DNA from: an uncultured Christensenellaceae bacterium
GTDB lineage: Bacteria > Bacillota > Clostridia > Christensenellales > Borkfalkiaceae
DNA: 64,000 nt
Direction: 5' to 3'
NCBI GenBank assembly: GCA_910587005.1
Contig: CAJULB010000001.1
Coordinates: forward strand, 345,169-409,168
The position numbers and the translations under genes were made by a program. Positions 33,522-42,950 of the stretch are shown in pieces; the first letter of the stretch is position 1; every line of letters begins with the position of its first letter. The notes below the pieces were generated by a model. It was not told the DNA's origin and did no database searches. It worked only from the letters and a program-made list of their open reading frames with translations.

Positions 33522-34837
33522 ACCAAACTCATTTGCTCCTTTTGCAGTCTTCTTAATTCACGTTTACAGAAGAAAAGCCGTTCTTCTATTATTGAAACAA
33601 TTAAATGCACTACCATACCAAAACCGAACATTAAAATAATGACGTCCATTGTAAAAGTAATTACTTTCGTCAAATAAAGAATAAAGAAAATGCCGTAGTA
33701 ACCAAGATTTATTATCAATGAATTAACTGCATTGTATATTGTGTGACCGGTACCGACGAAATAATTGTCAATAATAGCGCAACCGGCATAAGCGATATAG
33801 AACGGCGCAAGCTTGATTGTAATTAAAAATATCTCATGTGCATTTTCAAGTCTTTCCGCATAGCGATAGAACGGTGTCCATAACGGGATTGTAACCGCCC
33901 ACAATAAGACAACGCACGCGGCGATAAAATAGTAATTGAATTGCTTTAAGGCAAGATAACCATCCTTACTGTCGTGGCGAATGACTTCGCTCAATGCCGT
34001 TATAGGAATTAACATCCAACCCCATATAAAGTTGTTTGCTATCCAATAATTGCCTTGCTCGGCAACCATATTTACCATTTTGCCAATCATTACGGCATAT
34101 ATTAAGTTGTCGATGAATTGTTGAGCTCCGGAAAATATGCCAACCTTACCCCACTTTTTAAAAGTCTGCAAATCGCTCTTTTTATACCAAGCAGGGCTGA
34201 TGAGCTTTTGTAAAAACAATACCAAAAAGCCCGCCATGGCAAGCAATGCGTTTACTATAATATTAGAAGCCGCTATTCCGTAAACGCCCATTGCAGGAAT
34301 TAACAAGAAGTCCGCAATAAGCGACAAAATAGTTTGTACACCTAAAAATATGTATACGTTTTTATCTTTACCTACTACAACGAAAACCACATTGAAAAAG
34401 CTCGGTAAAATGCCAACCATAAAAGCAACCGTTTCAAGTTGCAGGTATTGATTTGTTACGGCAAGGTCAACTTCTGCAGGATTCATTGCAGCTACTAAAA
34501 CAGATCCGTAAATTAAAACTCCTACAGAAAACAAAGTGTATAATGCAAAAGCGATTACACCAACCTTAAAAGTATGTTTTGGAAAGTTATCTTCGTCGTG
34601 CTTTAATAACTTGTTTAATATCGAATAAAGCGGAATTATAAGAAACGCTCTCAACGTTTCGTCGATTAAATCGAACCACTCCATTTGTCCGATGATATCG
34701 AACACGCCGCTTTCGCCATTAGATGAAATAATAAAAGTTCTGACAGTTTGATATACTGCTGGAATGAGCGCAAGAGCACAAAGCGACGCAAACAACCGCC
34801 AGTTAAAATTTTTAAGCTGTTTAAACTTTTCTTTCAT
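33518..34837 (-). CDS. MATE-family transporter
   Basis: 439 residues with about 12 hydrophobic segments and the two-bundle layout of MATE (multidrug and toxin extrusion) proteins. Substrate unknown. It lies 25 nt after the pPIWI_RE gene, so it may be read from the same transcript, and overlaps the broken Smr gene by 4 nt. A link to defence is not evident. Confidence 0.75.
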   Translation of the reverse strand: MKEKFKQLKNFNWRLFASLCALALIPAVYQTVRTFIISSNGESGVFDIIGQMEWFDLIDETLRAFLIIPLYSILNKLLKHDEDNFPKHTFKVGVIAFALYTLFSVGVLIYGSVLVAAMNPAEVDLAVTNQYLQLETVAFMVGILPSFFNVVFVVVGKDKNVYIFLGVQTILSLIADFLLIPAMGVYGIAASNIIVNALLAMAGFLVLFLQKLISPAWYKKSDLQTFKKWGKVGIFSGAQQFIDNLIYAVMIGKMVNMVAEQGNYWIANNFIWGWMLIPITALSEVIRHDSKDGYLALKQFNYYFIAACVVLLWAVTIPLWTPFYRYAERLENAHEIFLITIKLAPFYIAYAGCAIIDNYFVGTGHTIYNAVNSLIINLGYYGIFFILYLTKVITFTMDVIILMFGFGMVVHLIVSIIEERLFFCKRELRRLQKEQMSLV

Positions 34838-34862
34838 TTTTTTAATGTTGTAACGAGTATTA

Positions 34863-37355
34863 TCAACTAAAATTAAAATACTCTCTAATAATACTAAGGT
34901 AATGTAACGGCAACGGAAAATTCGTAATTTTATTGTACTGAGGAGACAGACCTCTTAATTCATTTAAATAATTTACAATAATTATCGGGTCATCATCTTG
35001 GCATAAATATAACGGGAAATACTCAATTAATCTTTTCCCTCGGTAATAATGGTCGGGATTAGATATACTGCTCTCATTGTCACCCCATCGATAAGTGTCA
35101 TCCCGACTTTTTTCTGCTGCACTCGCATAGTAGACTTCATGATACGAATAGATACCATCTGCATTGCCGCTTGATTTTTCATCATCAGTTAGATAATAGT
35201 CAGGGACCTCGTCGTTTTCTCTGATTCTAACAACTCTAAGTTTAGAATTACTCAAATTCAATGCTACCGACATAGCTTTATTTCCAACATCAATAGATTC
35301 CGGGCAATACTTCTTAGAAAAAGAATATGTCGCAATTTTTTTGTTGGAAATACCAGGCCATAGTTCATTGCGCACAAATCCATCTCCAGATATTATAACG
35401 ATTGCATCTTTATCCCTATATAAATTTTCAAGCCCCTTCAGCTTCTGTTCAATATATCTTCTTATAACTTCATTACATACTTTTTCGCAATCACGAGTCA
35501 TGGAAAATTTACAAAGTTCTAAACAAGCTTTGTAATAAGTTAGCGGTAAGCCGTTGTTGAATACAGGACTTTCCACGGTAATCATTCTGTCATCGGCATT
35601 AAATTTTAACATCATAGGCAATGCCCGAACTTTTTTACCTGTCATCGACCAAAGATTAGTTGAAGCATCTATTGCGATAACGGGATACTTTGGCAACTTA
35701 CTCCACTGTGTCGGACATTTGCTATAACCAAACTGCCGCAATAAATCACAAATAGTTTTTTGAATTTTATAATCTATCTCTTTTTTGTTACGCCGCTTGC
35801 TATCTTCTATTTCGTCATCCGGATTAATAAATTGAGTCACTCTACCTGCCATTGCAAATCCGCAGCGTAGAAGGTCTTTCGCGTCCTTTTCTTTGCTCTT
35901 ATTATTAGGTAAAATGATTATACTACCCGCCATAATATCTTCAGATATTCTTCCTATCCGATCAGATATTAAGCGAATACGCGCGTTCCTTGCAACCTCT
36001 TTTGTATAATCTTCTTTAGATAATGGGTCTGCATAATCGCCCAAAGTCTTTATCTCTGTCCTGATACAAAAATCATTTTCTTCAGAATTTGATAGAAGAA
36101 GTAATTCGTCAAGACTATTCTTAATTTTGTCGGCTAAATCGAAGTCTTTACTCAAAGAGTAAATCTCTATTAAAGCTTCTTTATAACCAGTTCTCGACAA
36201 ACAAGAACGAATATCCTTTAAATCTTTATCGGGATTAAGTTTAGGTCTCTTTATTATCGCTTTTGCAGTCGCTGAGCTCTTATCAACCACATCACTTATT
36301 AACTCATAAATTGAATTGTACATTGATTCTTCATCTTGAACACTTACCCCCGTTCCCACTTCCGTCTCTGATTCAAAACTATTTTCTGCTGATATAACAC
36401 ATAGAATTTGCGGATTGTTTTTAGTGCTATTAAACTCTTCTATTGCTTCCTTTACATCATTTGCCTTCGGCAATTTATGCGGATATGTAAAGTCATAGCA
36501 CATTCTTTCTGCCTCATCCCACTCCCATTCCATGCATTCCTTTTTCCAATTACATTTTATACTAAGCTTATAATAACAAGTTTCTTCTTTATGTTTTATA
36601 AGAACGCCCATCTTATTTTTTAGTAAAGTTTTAGATCTTTTAGTACTATTTTTAAATCTACGCCTACTGCAATTCAAGAGCAACATAGGACAATTATCCG
36701 CCGGAATCGTTTGCAGACTAAAATAAAAAACATATGCATATAAATCGCCGTTAGGAGCGGACAATACTTGCGACATAAGTTCATTCCGAGCACTTCGGTT
36801 AAGGATCAAATCCTCGCCGTCTAATTTAATTATTTTCCCTTTTAGCTTGGACATAATATTTAAGCAAAGTCCATTATAGGCATAAGGGTTTGCAACCTTG
36901 CCGTCTTTATCAATAATTTCTACTTCGTCTTGTCCGATATATTGAAACAGCTCATCGGAATTGATTACGTTTAAAAAATCATCAAGTGCACTTTTAACTT
37001 TTTCATCGTTTTTCTTATCTGCATAAAAAGATAATGCCGCAGCTTTTAGATTCACGCATATTTCTTCACACATGTGCTTATTGATTTCTGATAAACAAAC
37101 AATCCATTTTGAATCATCGCTGTTTTTACGCAAATTACTAATTTCAATTAACCCGTTAACCCAATTAGCGCACAGTTTCCCAAGTAAGCTACAAAGTGGC
37201 AACATATATGAATCATAGTTAAAAGACGGATTACCCGCAATTGCTAAAGCAGCAAGCTTATCTTTCCAAGTAGCAGGGAAACCCAAGGTATACACCTTAA
37301 TCGTGGAAGTCTTCGGAATAAAAGTTATCATCTGTAATTTCTTCTGTTGACTCAT
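34863..37355 (-). CDS. pPIWI_RE protein (PIWI-like RNase H fold)
   Basis: 830 residues from the ATG at 37355, which has AGGAG upstream and leaves 16 nt after the helicase stop (the ATG at 37418 would overlap it by 47 nt). The C-terminal 300 residues carry the pPIWI_RE RNase H-like pattern: V-I-A-I-D-A-S, I-I-S-G-D-G-F, L-R-V-V-R-I-R, E-V-Y-Y-A-S-A-A-E-K-S, and the end motif I-E-Y-F-P-L-Y-L. The name refers to conserved Arg and Glu residues. The N-terminal part holds the family's X-type region. Predicted to bind a nucleic-acid duplex or R-loop in a conflict system with the helicase and nuclease upstream. Confidence 0.82.
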   Translation of the reverse strand: MSQQKKLQMITFIPKTSTIKVYTLGFPATWKDKLAALAIAGNPSFNYDSYMLPLCSLLGKLCANWVNGLIEISNLRKNSDDSKWIVCLSEINKHMCEEICVNLKAAALSFYADKKNDEKVKSALDDFLNVINSDELFQYIGQDEVEIIDKDGKVANPYAYNGLCLNIMSKLKGKIIKLDGEDLILNRSARNELMSQVLSAPNGDLYAYVFYFSLQTIPADNCPMLLLNCSRRRFKNSTKRSKTLLKNKMGVLIKHKEETCYYKLSIKCNWKKECMEWEWDEAERMCYDFTYPHKLPKANDVKEAIEEFNSTKNNPQILCVISAENSFESETEVGTGVSVQDEESMYNSIYELISDVVDKSSATAKAIIKRPKLNPDKDLKDIRSCLSRTGYKEALIEIYSLSKDFDLADKIKNSLDELLLLSNSEENDFCIRTEIKTLGDYADPLSKEDYTKEVARNARIRLISDRIGRISEDIMAGSIIILPNNKSKEKDAKDLLRCGFAMAGRVTQFINPDDEIEDSKRRNKKEIDYKIQKTICDLLRQFGYSKCPTQWSKLPKYPVIAIDASTNLWSMTGKKVRALPMMLKFNADDRMITVESPVFNNGLPLTYYKACLELCKFSMTRDCEKVCNEVIRRYIEQKLKGLENLYRDKDAIVIISGDGFVRNELWPGISNKKIATYSFSKKYCPESIDVGNKAMSVALNLSNSKLRVVRIRENDEVPDYYLTDDEKSSGNADGIYSYHEVYYASAAEKSRDDTYRWGDNESSISNPDHYYRGKRLIEYFPLYLCQDDDPIIIVNYLNELRGLSPQYNKITNFPLPLHYLSIIREYFNFS

Positions 37356-37371
37356 TTTTAATATTCTCCTT

Positions 37372-40300
37372 TTATGCATCATAAAATGTACCGTAAAGTG
37401 TTGTTGCAATATATTCATCTGTTGCCATCAGATCTTCGAGATAAATACGAATTTCTTTCAGGATGTCAAAGCTTCCGTCTCCACGTCCACTATTGAACGC
37501 ACCATCTGCAAAATAAATTCTGGGCGGACATCCGTCTATAGTTCCGTTATTCCCAACACGCGCAGAGCGCCCGTAAGTTTGCTCGATTACAATAAATACA
37601 GTTGCCGTTATATCGCGTTTATTGTCATCGGATAAATCACTTAGCCTACATCCGCTGTCGCGTTCCATGATCCCCCAAAATTTACCGCCTTCATTTTTTA
37701 CTTCATTTGCGTATGTGCCCCAATCATTAACTTTTAGCAAATTAAACTTATGCGATATAAGTCCGTTCAATTTGCTGATTTTTAGTGATATGTCATCGGG
37801 GACAGACATAGGTCTTACAAGAAAAAATATACTCCTGAACGCGGCATTTCCATCTTGGTCAACGACGTTATATCCTCTGCAGATAACTGCCGCAGGAGCA
37901 ATCAGAATCTTCTCGTCGCGGAACGCAAAAGATTGTAATTCGTTTTTTCTTAGCATTCCGGCTTCTTTGCGTTCTTCATCATCGCCGATTACAACCGCAC
38001 ATTTTTCTTTTCTGTTAAGTTCCGATAAAAGACTTTTTGTGTGTCGCATTACCTCTTGAGCTTCGCTGTAGCTATTTACAACAAATAAAATCTTACCTGT
38101 TCGGTCCAGCTCCGCTTCGATATGTTGACGTATTTCCCGTAAAAGGCTCTTTAATCTTTCTCCTCTCCCTTCTTGTCCACCCCCTGAAATAACGGTTGTT
38201 GCACCGCATATCTGAAAATATGACTTTTTGAGATATTCCGTAATGTTTGACGGAGCATTAAGAACATAATCTACTGGGACATTGACATGATATTGTAACG
38301 AACCTGGTGCATAGCTTGATCCAGACATTAATACAGCATGCGGACCTAATGGCTCCCCATACTCATTAACGCGCAACCATGGTAGAGATAACATTAAATA
38401 TCTTCCGCACGCATATTGGCGATAAACTTTAAGTTCCTCTTTTTCGGTATAAACCATACCGAACATATTACCCATAGGAGCTGACGGCAAATATTTCTGT
38501 TGTGAAACAAATCTTGCTTGAAGAAAATCAGAAATATTATTATTCCAAAGAATCTCCTTATCTACAGACTTTGCCGCATTATCTATACGATGCATTAATC
38601 TATCAAAATAAATAACTTTCAAAGAAAGTTGTAAATGTAAAAGGTCTCTATCTGATAATTCAATCTTATTATCATTTAAAAGTCTTTTAAGTCTTTTCTC
38701 AAAATGACTATCTATTTTACAAGAGTCATCGCACAATTCTGATAGCTGATTAAAAAAGCCTTCGTTCTCTAATATTTCATCTGAAACACTAATACATTGA
38801 TTTAAGGCGTTAATCAAATGTTCACTAACTCCATCAATTTCTAGCTGCCGTTTTAAAGTTAAAGCTGAAAATGTCGAGGAAATTATTTTATTCCATCCTC
38901 TTTTCTCTGTTTCAGTTATCTTTTTGATATCCCCCACAATCTCATCATAAACTTGTGTGGTTTCACGTGCAAGAGTAAAATATTTGCGCTCATTTCTATT
39001 CTTGCTAACGTCAGAATAACTTTTATGCATATCTGTAGCACATGCACTAGATTGACTTTTCATAAAATCATTAAAAGAGGTATTAGGCGCAAAGAAATCG
39101 TCAAGTGTTGCCTGCACCCTATCACATTCATCAAACATTACAACATCAAAATTGCCTATAACCTCTTCCATAAATAGTCTACGATTTTTACCTATCCGCG
39201 AAGAAGCTAGCCCCGCAACTGTAGTAACTATAATATCTGATTTTTCAGATTCTCGTAACATAGCAGCTCCCGGGCAAAAATCATAAAACTTGCATCTTAC
39301 TCTGCTTGAATTCTTATCTTCACTATCACAAGCACGCAAATTGTAACACGGTCTTTCACTGTATTGCCATGCTTTTGTAGATTCTTCGCTTAATCCATTT
39401 AAAATGCAAGGCGCAGATAAATATTTAGCTATATCCTCGTCTATAAACATCTCGTTGCCATTTAGAAGAGAATAAACATATTTTTCTTGGTTTGACTTCC
39501 CTACCAATGGAGCAACAGATAAATTAAATTTTTTCAGATACTTATAAATTTCAACAACTTCACTAACGGTATTTAGAATAATTGCTGTACGATATCCATG
39601 GTTAGCAAGATAATAGCAGAGTACCTTCAATAATGTTGTCTTACCTGAGCCGACCATCCCAACAATATTTGTTACACCGTCAATAGAAACATCTTCACCC
39701 CCATGAACTTTTCTTACATTTTCAATTGTATTTTTTTGCAACACCTCGTAACAATAATCTGTTGGCACCATTCCCTTCATTTCCAAAGCTGTAGCCAACA
39801 ACTCGTTATAACTTATCGAAATCTTCTCCCTTCTTGATTTGGCACATACTAATTTAGAATTGGTTTCCTCTTTGTTTATTACTGGCCATTCAGGAATTTG
39901 CACAGTTATTGAAGACTTATCTTGTCTGTAGAATTTGTATTTCCCAGCTTTCGCTAAAGATAAATTTGATTTTTGGGTTTCAGAAGATTGTAAATAAGAT
40001 AAATATTTTTCCTCTCTATTCGCAAACGGGATACAACTTGTTGTTTTTACTAATTTATCATCTTCAATATTATAAAGCCTTATTGAATCGTACTGACTAT
40101 CTAAATAGTACCCCAAATCCTGTTCCCACTGCATTCTTGAAGAATAAACTAAAAACTTAATACGCGCCTGCTGCAACAAAAATAGTTTTTCATCCTCAAT
40201 GCTATGGTTTATAATTTGATACCCTCTTAACAAAACGTAAGCATTATTAGGATTCAAGTCAGGAGAAATAATACTTAACAAATGAAGTACATTTTCAACC

Positions 40301-40383
40301 ATAAGAAAATCATAAATACCAAATTCTTTTGTTTCTTTAAAACTGCCTTTTATATTATCCGCAAGAAATTTTAATGACTTCAT
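37372..40383 (-). CDS. DinG-type helicase of the pPIWI_RE island
   Basis: 1,003 residues. Walker A G-M-V-G-S-G-K-T-T at 242-250; Cys-rich region with C-Y-N-L-R-A-C, C-K-F-Y-D-F-C (about 345-373), the 4Fe-4S site of XPD/DinG helicases; Walker B V-V-M-F-D-E-C-D at about 413-420; C-terminal motif VI-like Q-T-Y-G-R-S-A-R. The first 220 residues are the family-specific extension (Z-type). The gene's ATG overlaps the stop of the nuclease gene by 4 nt. Confidence 0.85.
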   Translation of the reverse strand: MKSLKFLADNIKGSFKETKEFGIYDFLMVENVLHLLSIISPDLNPNNAYVLLRGYQIINHSIEDEKLFLLQQARIKFLVYSSRMQWEQDLGYYLDSQYDSIRLYNIEDDKLVKTTSCIPFANREEKYLSYLQSSETQKSNLSLAKAGKYKFYRQDKSSITVQIPEWPVINKEETNSKLVCAKSRREKISISYNELLATALEMKGMVPTDYCYEVLQKNTIENVRKVHGGEDVSIDGVTNIVGMVGSGKTTLLKVLCYYLANHGYRTAIILNTVSEVVEIYKYLKKFNLSVAPLVGKSNQEKYVYSLLNGNEMFIDEDIAKYLSAPCILNGLSEESTKAWQYSERPCYNLRACDSEDKNSSRVRCKFYDFCPGAAMLRESEKSDIIVTTVAGLASSRIGKNRRLFMEEVIGNFDVVMFDECDRVQATLDDFFAPNTSFNDFMKSQSSACATDMHKSYSDVSKNRNERKYFTLARETTQVYDEIVGDIKKITETEKRGWNKIISSTFSALTLKRQLEIDGVSEHLINALNQCISVSDEILENEGFFNQLSELCDDSCKIDSHFEKRLKRLLNDNKIELSDRDLLHLQLSLKVIYFDRLMHRIDNAAKSVDKEILWNNNISDFLQARFVSQQKYLPSAPMGNMFGMVYTEKEELKVYRQYACGRYLMLSLPWLRVNEYGEPLGPHAVLMSGSSYAPGSLQYHVNVPVDYVLNAPSNITEYLKKSYFQICGATTVISGGGQEGRGERLKSLLREIRQHIEAELDRTGKILFVVNSYSEAQEVMRHTKSLLSELNRKEKCAVVIGDDEERKEAGMLRKNELQSFAFRDEKILIAPAAVICRGYNVVDQDGNAAFRSIFFLVRPMSVPDDISLKISKLNGLISHKFNLLKVNDWGTYANEVKNEGGKFWGIMERDSGCRLSDLSDDNKRDITATVFIVIEQTYGRSARVGNNGTIDGCPPRIYFADGAFNSGRGDGSFDILKEIRIYLEDLMATDEYIATTLYGTFYDA

Positions 40384-41507
40384 TTGTTCACCTCCTGTTT
40401 AATTAGCTTTTTAAGTGTACTAAGGGATATGCACTTAATTTTTTTATCGCTTGCAAGTGCTTTATCACAAATTTTTAAATAACTGCCTGTTCGTTTTACA
40501 ATTTTATCAGGAATAACATAGTACCCCTTATCTATGTTGGCAGACCTAAAATAATTATCTTTCTCTATCGATTTACTCAGAAAATATGGATTACTATAAG
40601 TTTTTGCATCTATCCCCCAACAAGCCCCGTTAGCAAAAATAATTTTTATATCATAACGATCAAGTTCTGGCCACAATTCGCTTTTTACATTTAATTGGTT
40701 GCAAATATTTTCTATCTCAATCTCTGCTTTACCTGGGTAGCATATGTATCTCATTACTCCTATTTTAAGGCGATAGACATATTCAGGTTCAATCTTTTTA
40801 CATTTTTCTTTTAAGATGGGTATATCCACACAATCCCTATGACAACATTCAGGTTGTGATCCTTTAAACATCATTGTCCAACCACAGTTAGGACAACAAT
40901 ACGTTTCTTCAGGAGTTTGCTCATATGCAGAAGCAACTAAATCCATAATTATCTGTTCGTTATTAAAAAGTAATAATAGCTTTTTTCTCTCAATATCAGT
41001 CAAAAGTGGATGACTAATAATGAATTTTCTGATATAAACATAATTATCTTGTGACAATTGCTTCATTAAATTAAAAACTATATGCTCATCTATAGAGGTC
41101 AAATCAGACTCCTCTGAATCAAGATAGTCGAGACATTCCCCCGTGAGAGTATAATTACTTTCTATTTCATCCACATAAATCAATGGACCAATATCCCAAA
41201 ACCAACACTTTTTTATATCTTGCAAAACCGACTCATCCCATCCTTCAAACCACTCTTTAACAGGTCGCGTGAATTTTTTACAAATCATTTCTGTCTCATT
41301 CAATGATATAAGGTAATTTTCAAGGACCGCATCTTGCATTCCTGAAAATTCTACGGCTAATGCACTAAACATATTTATACCTTGACGCAGAAGTAGTCCA
41401 TACATAAACTCTTCGGGATTCGGTCGTCCTAACTTTTCTTTTAAACCAAAAGCAATGTAAGCGAACATCTTGTTAAATTTACTTTCTATTGCTTGCATTT
41501 TCAACAC
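40380..41507 (-). CDS. REase-fold protein of the pPIWI_RE island
   Basis: 375 residues. A zinc ribbon (C-C-P-N-C and C-C-H-R-D-C, about 204-227) is followed by a PD-(D/E)XK nuclease-like domain with E-I-E-I-E-N-I-C, Y-D-I-K-I-I-F and G-I-D-A-K-T-Y (E...D...D-x-K; about 268-318). The N-terminal 190 residues are helical. First gene of the three-gene island, 266 nt from the promoter region with a leader terminator. Confidence 0.8.
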   Translation of the reverse strand: MLKMQAIESKFNKMFAYIAFGLKEKLGRPNPEEFMYGLLLRQGINMFSALAVEFSGMQDAVLENYLISLNETEMICKKFTRPVKEWFEGWDESVLQDIKKCWFWDIGPLIYVDEIESNYTLTGECLDYLDSEESDLTSIDEHIVFNLMKQLSQDNYVYIRKFIISHPLLTDIERKKLLLLFNNEQIIMDLVASAYEQTPEETYCCPNCGWTMMFKGSQPECCHRDCVDIPILKEKCKKIEPEYVYRLKIGVMRYICYPGKAEIEIENICNQLNVKSELWPELDRYDIKIIFANGACWGIDAKTYSNPYFLSKSIEKDNYFRSANIDKGYYVIPDKIVKRTGSYLKICDKALASDKKIKCISLSTLKKLIKQEVNK

Positions 41508-41526
41508 TCCTTAACAAAAAAAAGAA

Positions 41527-41558
41527 ATCCGTCCTTCAAAACACTGAAGGACGGATTA
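41527..41558 (-). terminator. Leader terminator just before the pPIWI_RE operon
   Basis: Near-perfect stem AATCCGTCCTTCA / TGAAGGACGGATT followed on the minus strand by TC and eight T. It ends about 20 nt before the ATG of the nuclease gene, with the ribosome site AAGGAG right behind it, so it can only be an attenuator for the operon. Confidence 0.75.
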
Positions 41559-41572
41559 TTGTTATCGCTCAT

Positions 41573-41674
41573 TTATAAGTGAGTACTAATCCATCTTTGG
41601 CAACAATATGCTAAATCTATATTTAGCCATAGTTTATAGCATATACGCCACATATTGTGTTTTTTCTTGGACAT
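41573..41674 (-). CDS. Possible 33-codon leader peptide
   Basis: An open frame of 33 codons starts at the predicted 5' end (M-S-K-K-K-H-N-M-W) and is rich in Trp and Cys (three of each). It has no ribosome site and would have to be leaderless. The same RNA can fold (ATATGCTA / TAGCATAT). It may be a leader peptide or chance. Confidence 0.25.
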   Translation of the reverse strand: MSKKKHNMWRICYKLWLNIDLAYCCQRWISTHL

Positions 41675-41678
41675 TTGA

Positions 41679-41708
41679 ATAATAACACAATATATATAAG
41701 CTTGTCAA
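41679..41708 (-). promoter_or_regulatory. Promoter of the pPIWI_RE operon
   Basis: Minus strand TTGACA (41708-41703), 18-bp spacer, TATTAT (41684-41679). The transcript has a leader of about 165 nt with the terminator at 41527-41558. Confidence 0.7.
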
Positions 41709-41766
41709 TATATTTTTGAAAATTTTTCCAAATAAAATTTACCGTATTTATTTTTATCATTCCATC

Positions 41767-41907
41767 TTATACACTTTCCGCTGCTTCATTGTCAAGGCAA
41801 CCAACATTTCCGCTTTTGGTATTGATTATACTTGACTTTAATATAATAAGAGCGTCAGCAACTGTCGGCTTACCGTCTTCTAAATTGATTTCCTTTAACC
41901 TTTTCAT
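41767..41907 (-). pseudogene. Truncated second copy of the Smr-type gene
   Basis: 46 residues starting M-K-R-L-K-E-I-N-L-E-D-G-K, like the copy at 33521 for the first 37 codons, then diverging to D-N-E-A-A-E-S-V and stop. The Smr core is gone. The two DNA copies agree over about 100 bp with roughly one difference in six. Like the other copy, its ATG overlaps the previous gene's stop (ATGA). It looks like the break point where the pPIWI_RE/MATE block joined. Confidence 0.75.
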
Positions 41908-42950
41908 ATAGAACTCTTTAAATATTCCAAATACTTGATTGGAGCCTTTTCTTTGTATTTTGCTTCCATTTCTATTCGACTCATTTCGGTGCGATTTATT
42001 AAGAGTTGATATTGTTCATAGGTAGCAAGGGCATATCTATCATATATTTCATAAATGACAGTATGAGCTTTATCCATTTCCGGCACAGGGTTCTTTTCCC
42101 CTTCAAAGTTATCTAAGTCTTTCAAATCATAATTAGTCAAGTTTAAGTCTTGAGGACGATAAAGAATATTGCCGCCGCGCTTAATAAGCTCATACAAAAA
42201 AGCAGCATTCCAACCCTGTAATGAAGTTACAAGAATATCTTTATTTATTTGTTGGAGTGCTTGATATACCGAAAGAAATATATCCTCATCGTCTTTTAAA
42301 TCTTCTAATGGATCATCTCCATAGTTATCATAATAATCGTCTATCGGAACGACTTCACGACTTTCATTTAAGCCAACGCCATAATTTGTTATATTGTAGA
42401 TTTTTTTAAGTTCCCAAATAATTTCTTCCTTATTTTCTCCAAATTTATCTCTAATCGTTGATAAGATAAAATCATCAACATTGTCTTTAAGGCTTATTAA
42501 TCGAACATCATTAAATAAACTGCTTCTACGGATATTTACACTAAAAAACTGTTTTAAATAAATCCATTCTCTCAACTCAATTTCTTCAATATTATTGATT
42601 ATTTTTTTCTCAAACAAATCAAAAAATCTGTCGTTTGCTTTTGATAAAGATTCTAAATATTTTAAAGCCTTATCTTTTTCGCCGTCAATCAACGCATATC
42701 GTGCAGATTGCTCATTTATACAGTATTGTCTGCTCCACTTATCTTCAATTGATTCTCTTTCTCTTTGTTCAGCAAGAAGTTCATCAACAGTAACATGAAA
42801 AAGCTTTGACAACGAGAATAAATTCTCAACGCTTATTTCTCTCATATCATTCCACTTACTGACTGCTGCAGAGCTGACGCCAACAATCTCAGCTAAATCT
42901 TTTTGTTTTAACCCACACTCTTCCATCAATTCTCTGATAAAATTATTCAT
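41904..42950 (-). CDS. XRE-type HTH protein, large, second of pair
   Basis: 348 residues from the ATG at 42950 (overlaps the upstream stop by 8 nt). N-terminal HTH L-K-Q-K-D-L-A-E-I-V-G-V-S-S-A-A-V-S-K-W; then about 280 helical residues without known domain. It shares layout (HTH plus long C-terminal region) with the gene upstream and could form a hetero-complex with it. Confidence 0.8.
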   Translation of the reverse strand: MNNFIRELMEECGLKQKDLAEIVGVSSAAVSKWNDMREISVENLFSLSKLFHVTVDELLAEQRERESIEDKWSRQYCINEQSARYALIDGEKDKALKYLESLSKANDRFFDLFEKKIINNIEEIELREWIYLKQFFSVNIRRSSLFNDVRLISLKDNVDDFILSTIRDKFGENKEEIIWELKKIYNITNYGVGLNESREVVPIDDYYDNYGDDPLEDLKDDEDIFLSVYQALQQINKDILVTSLQGWNAAFLYELIKRGGNILYRPQDLNLTNYDLKDLDNFEGEKNPVPEMDKAHTVIYEIYDRYALATYEQYQLLINRTEMSRIEMEAKYKEKAPIKYLEYLKSSI

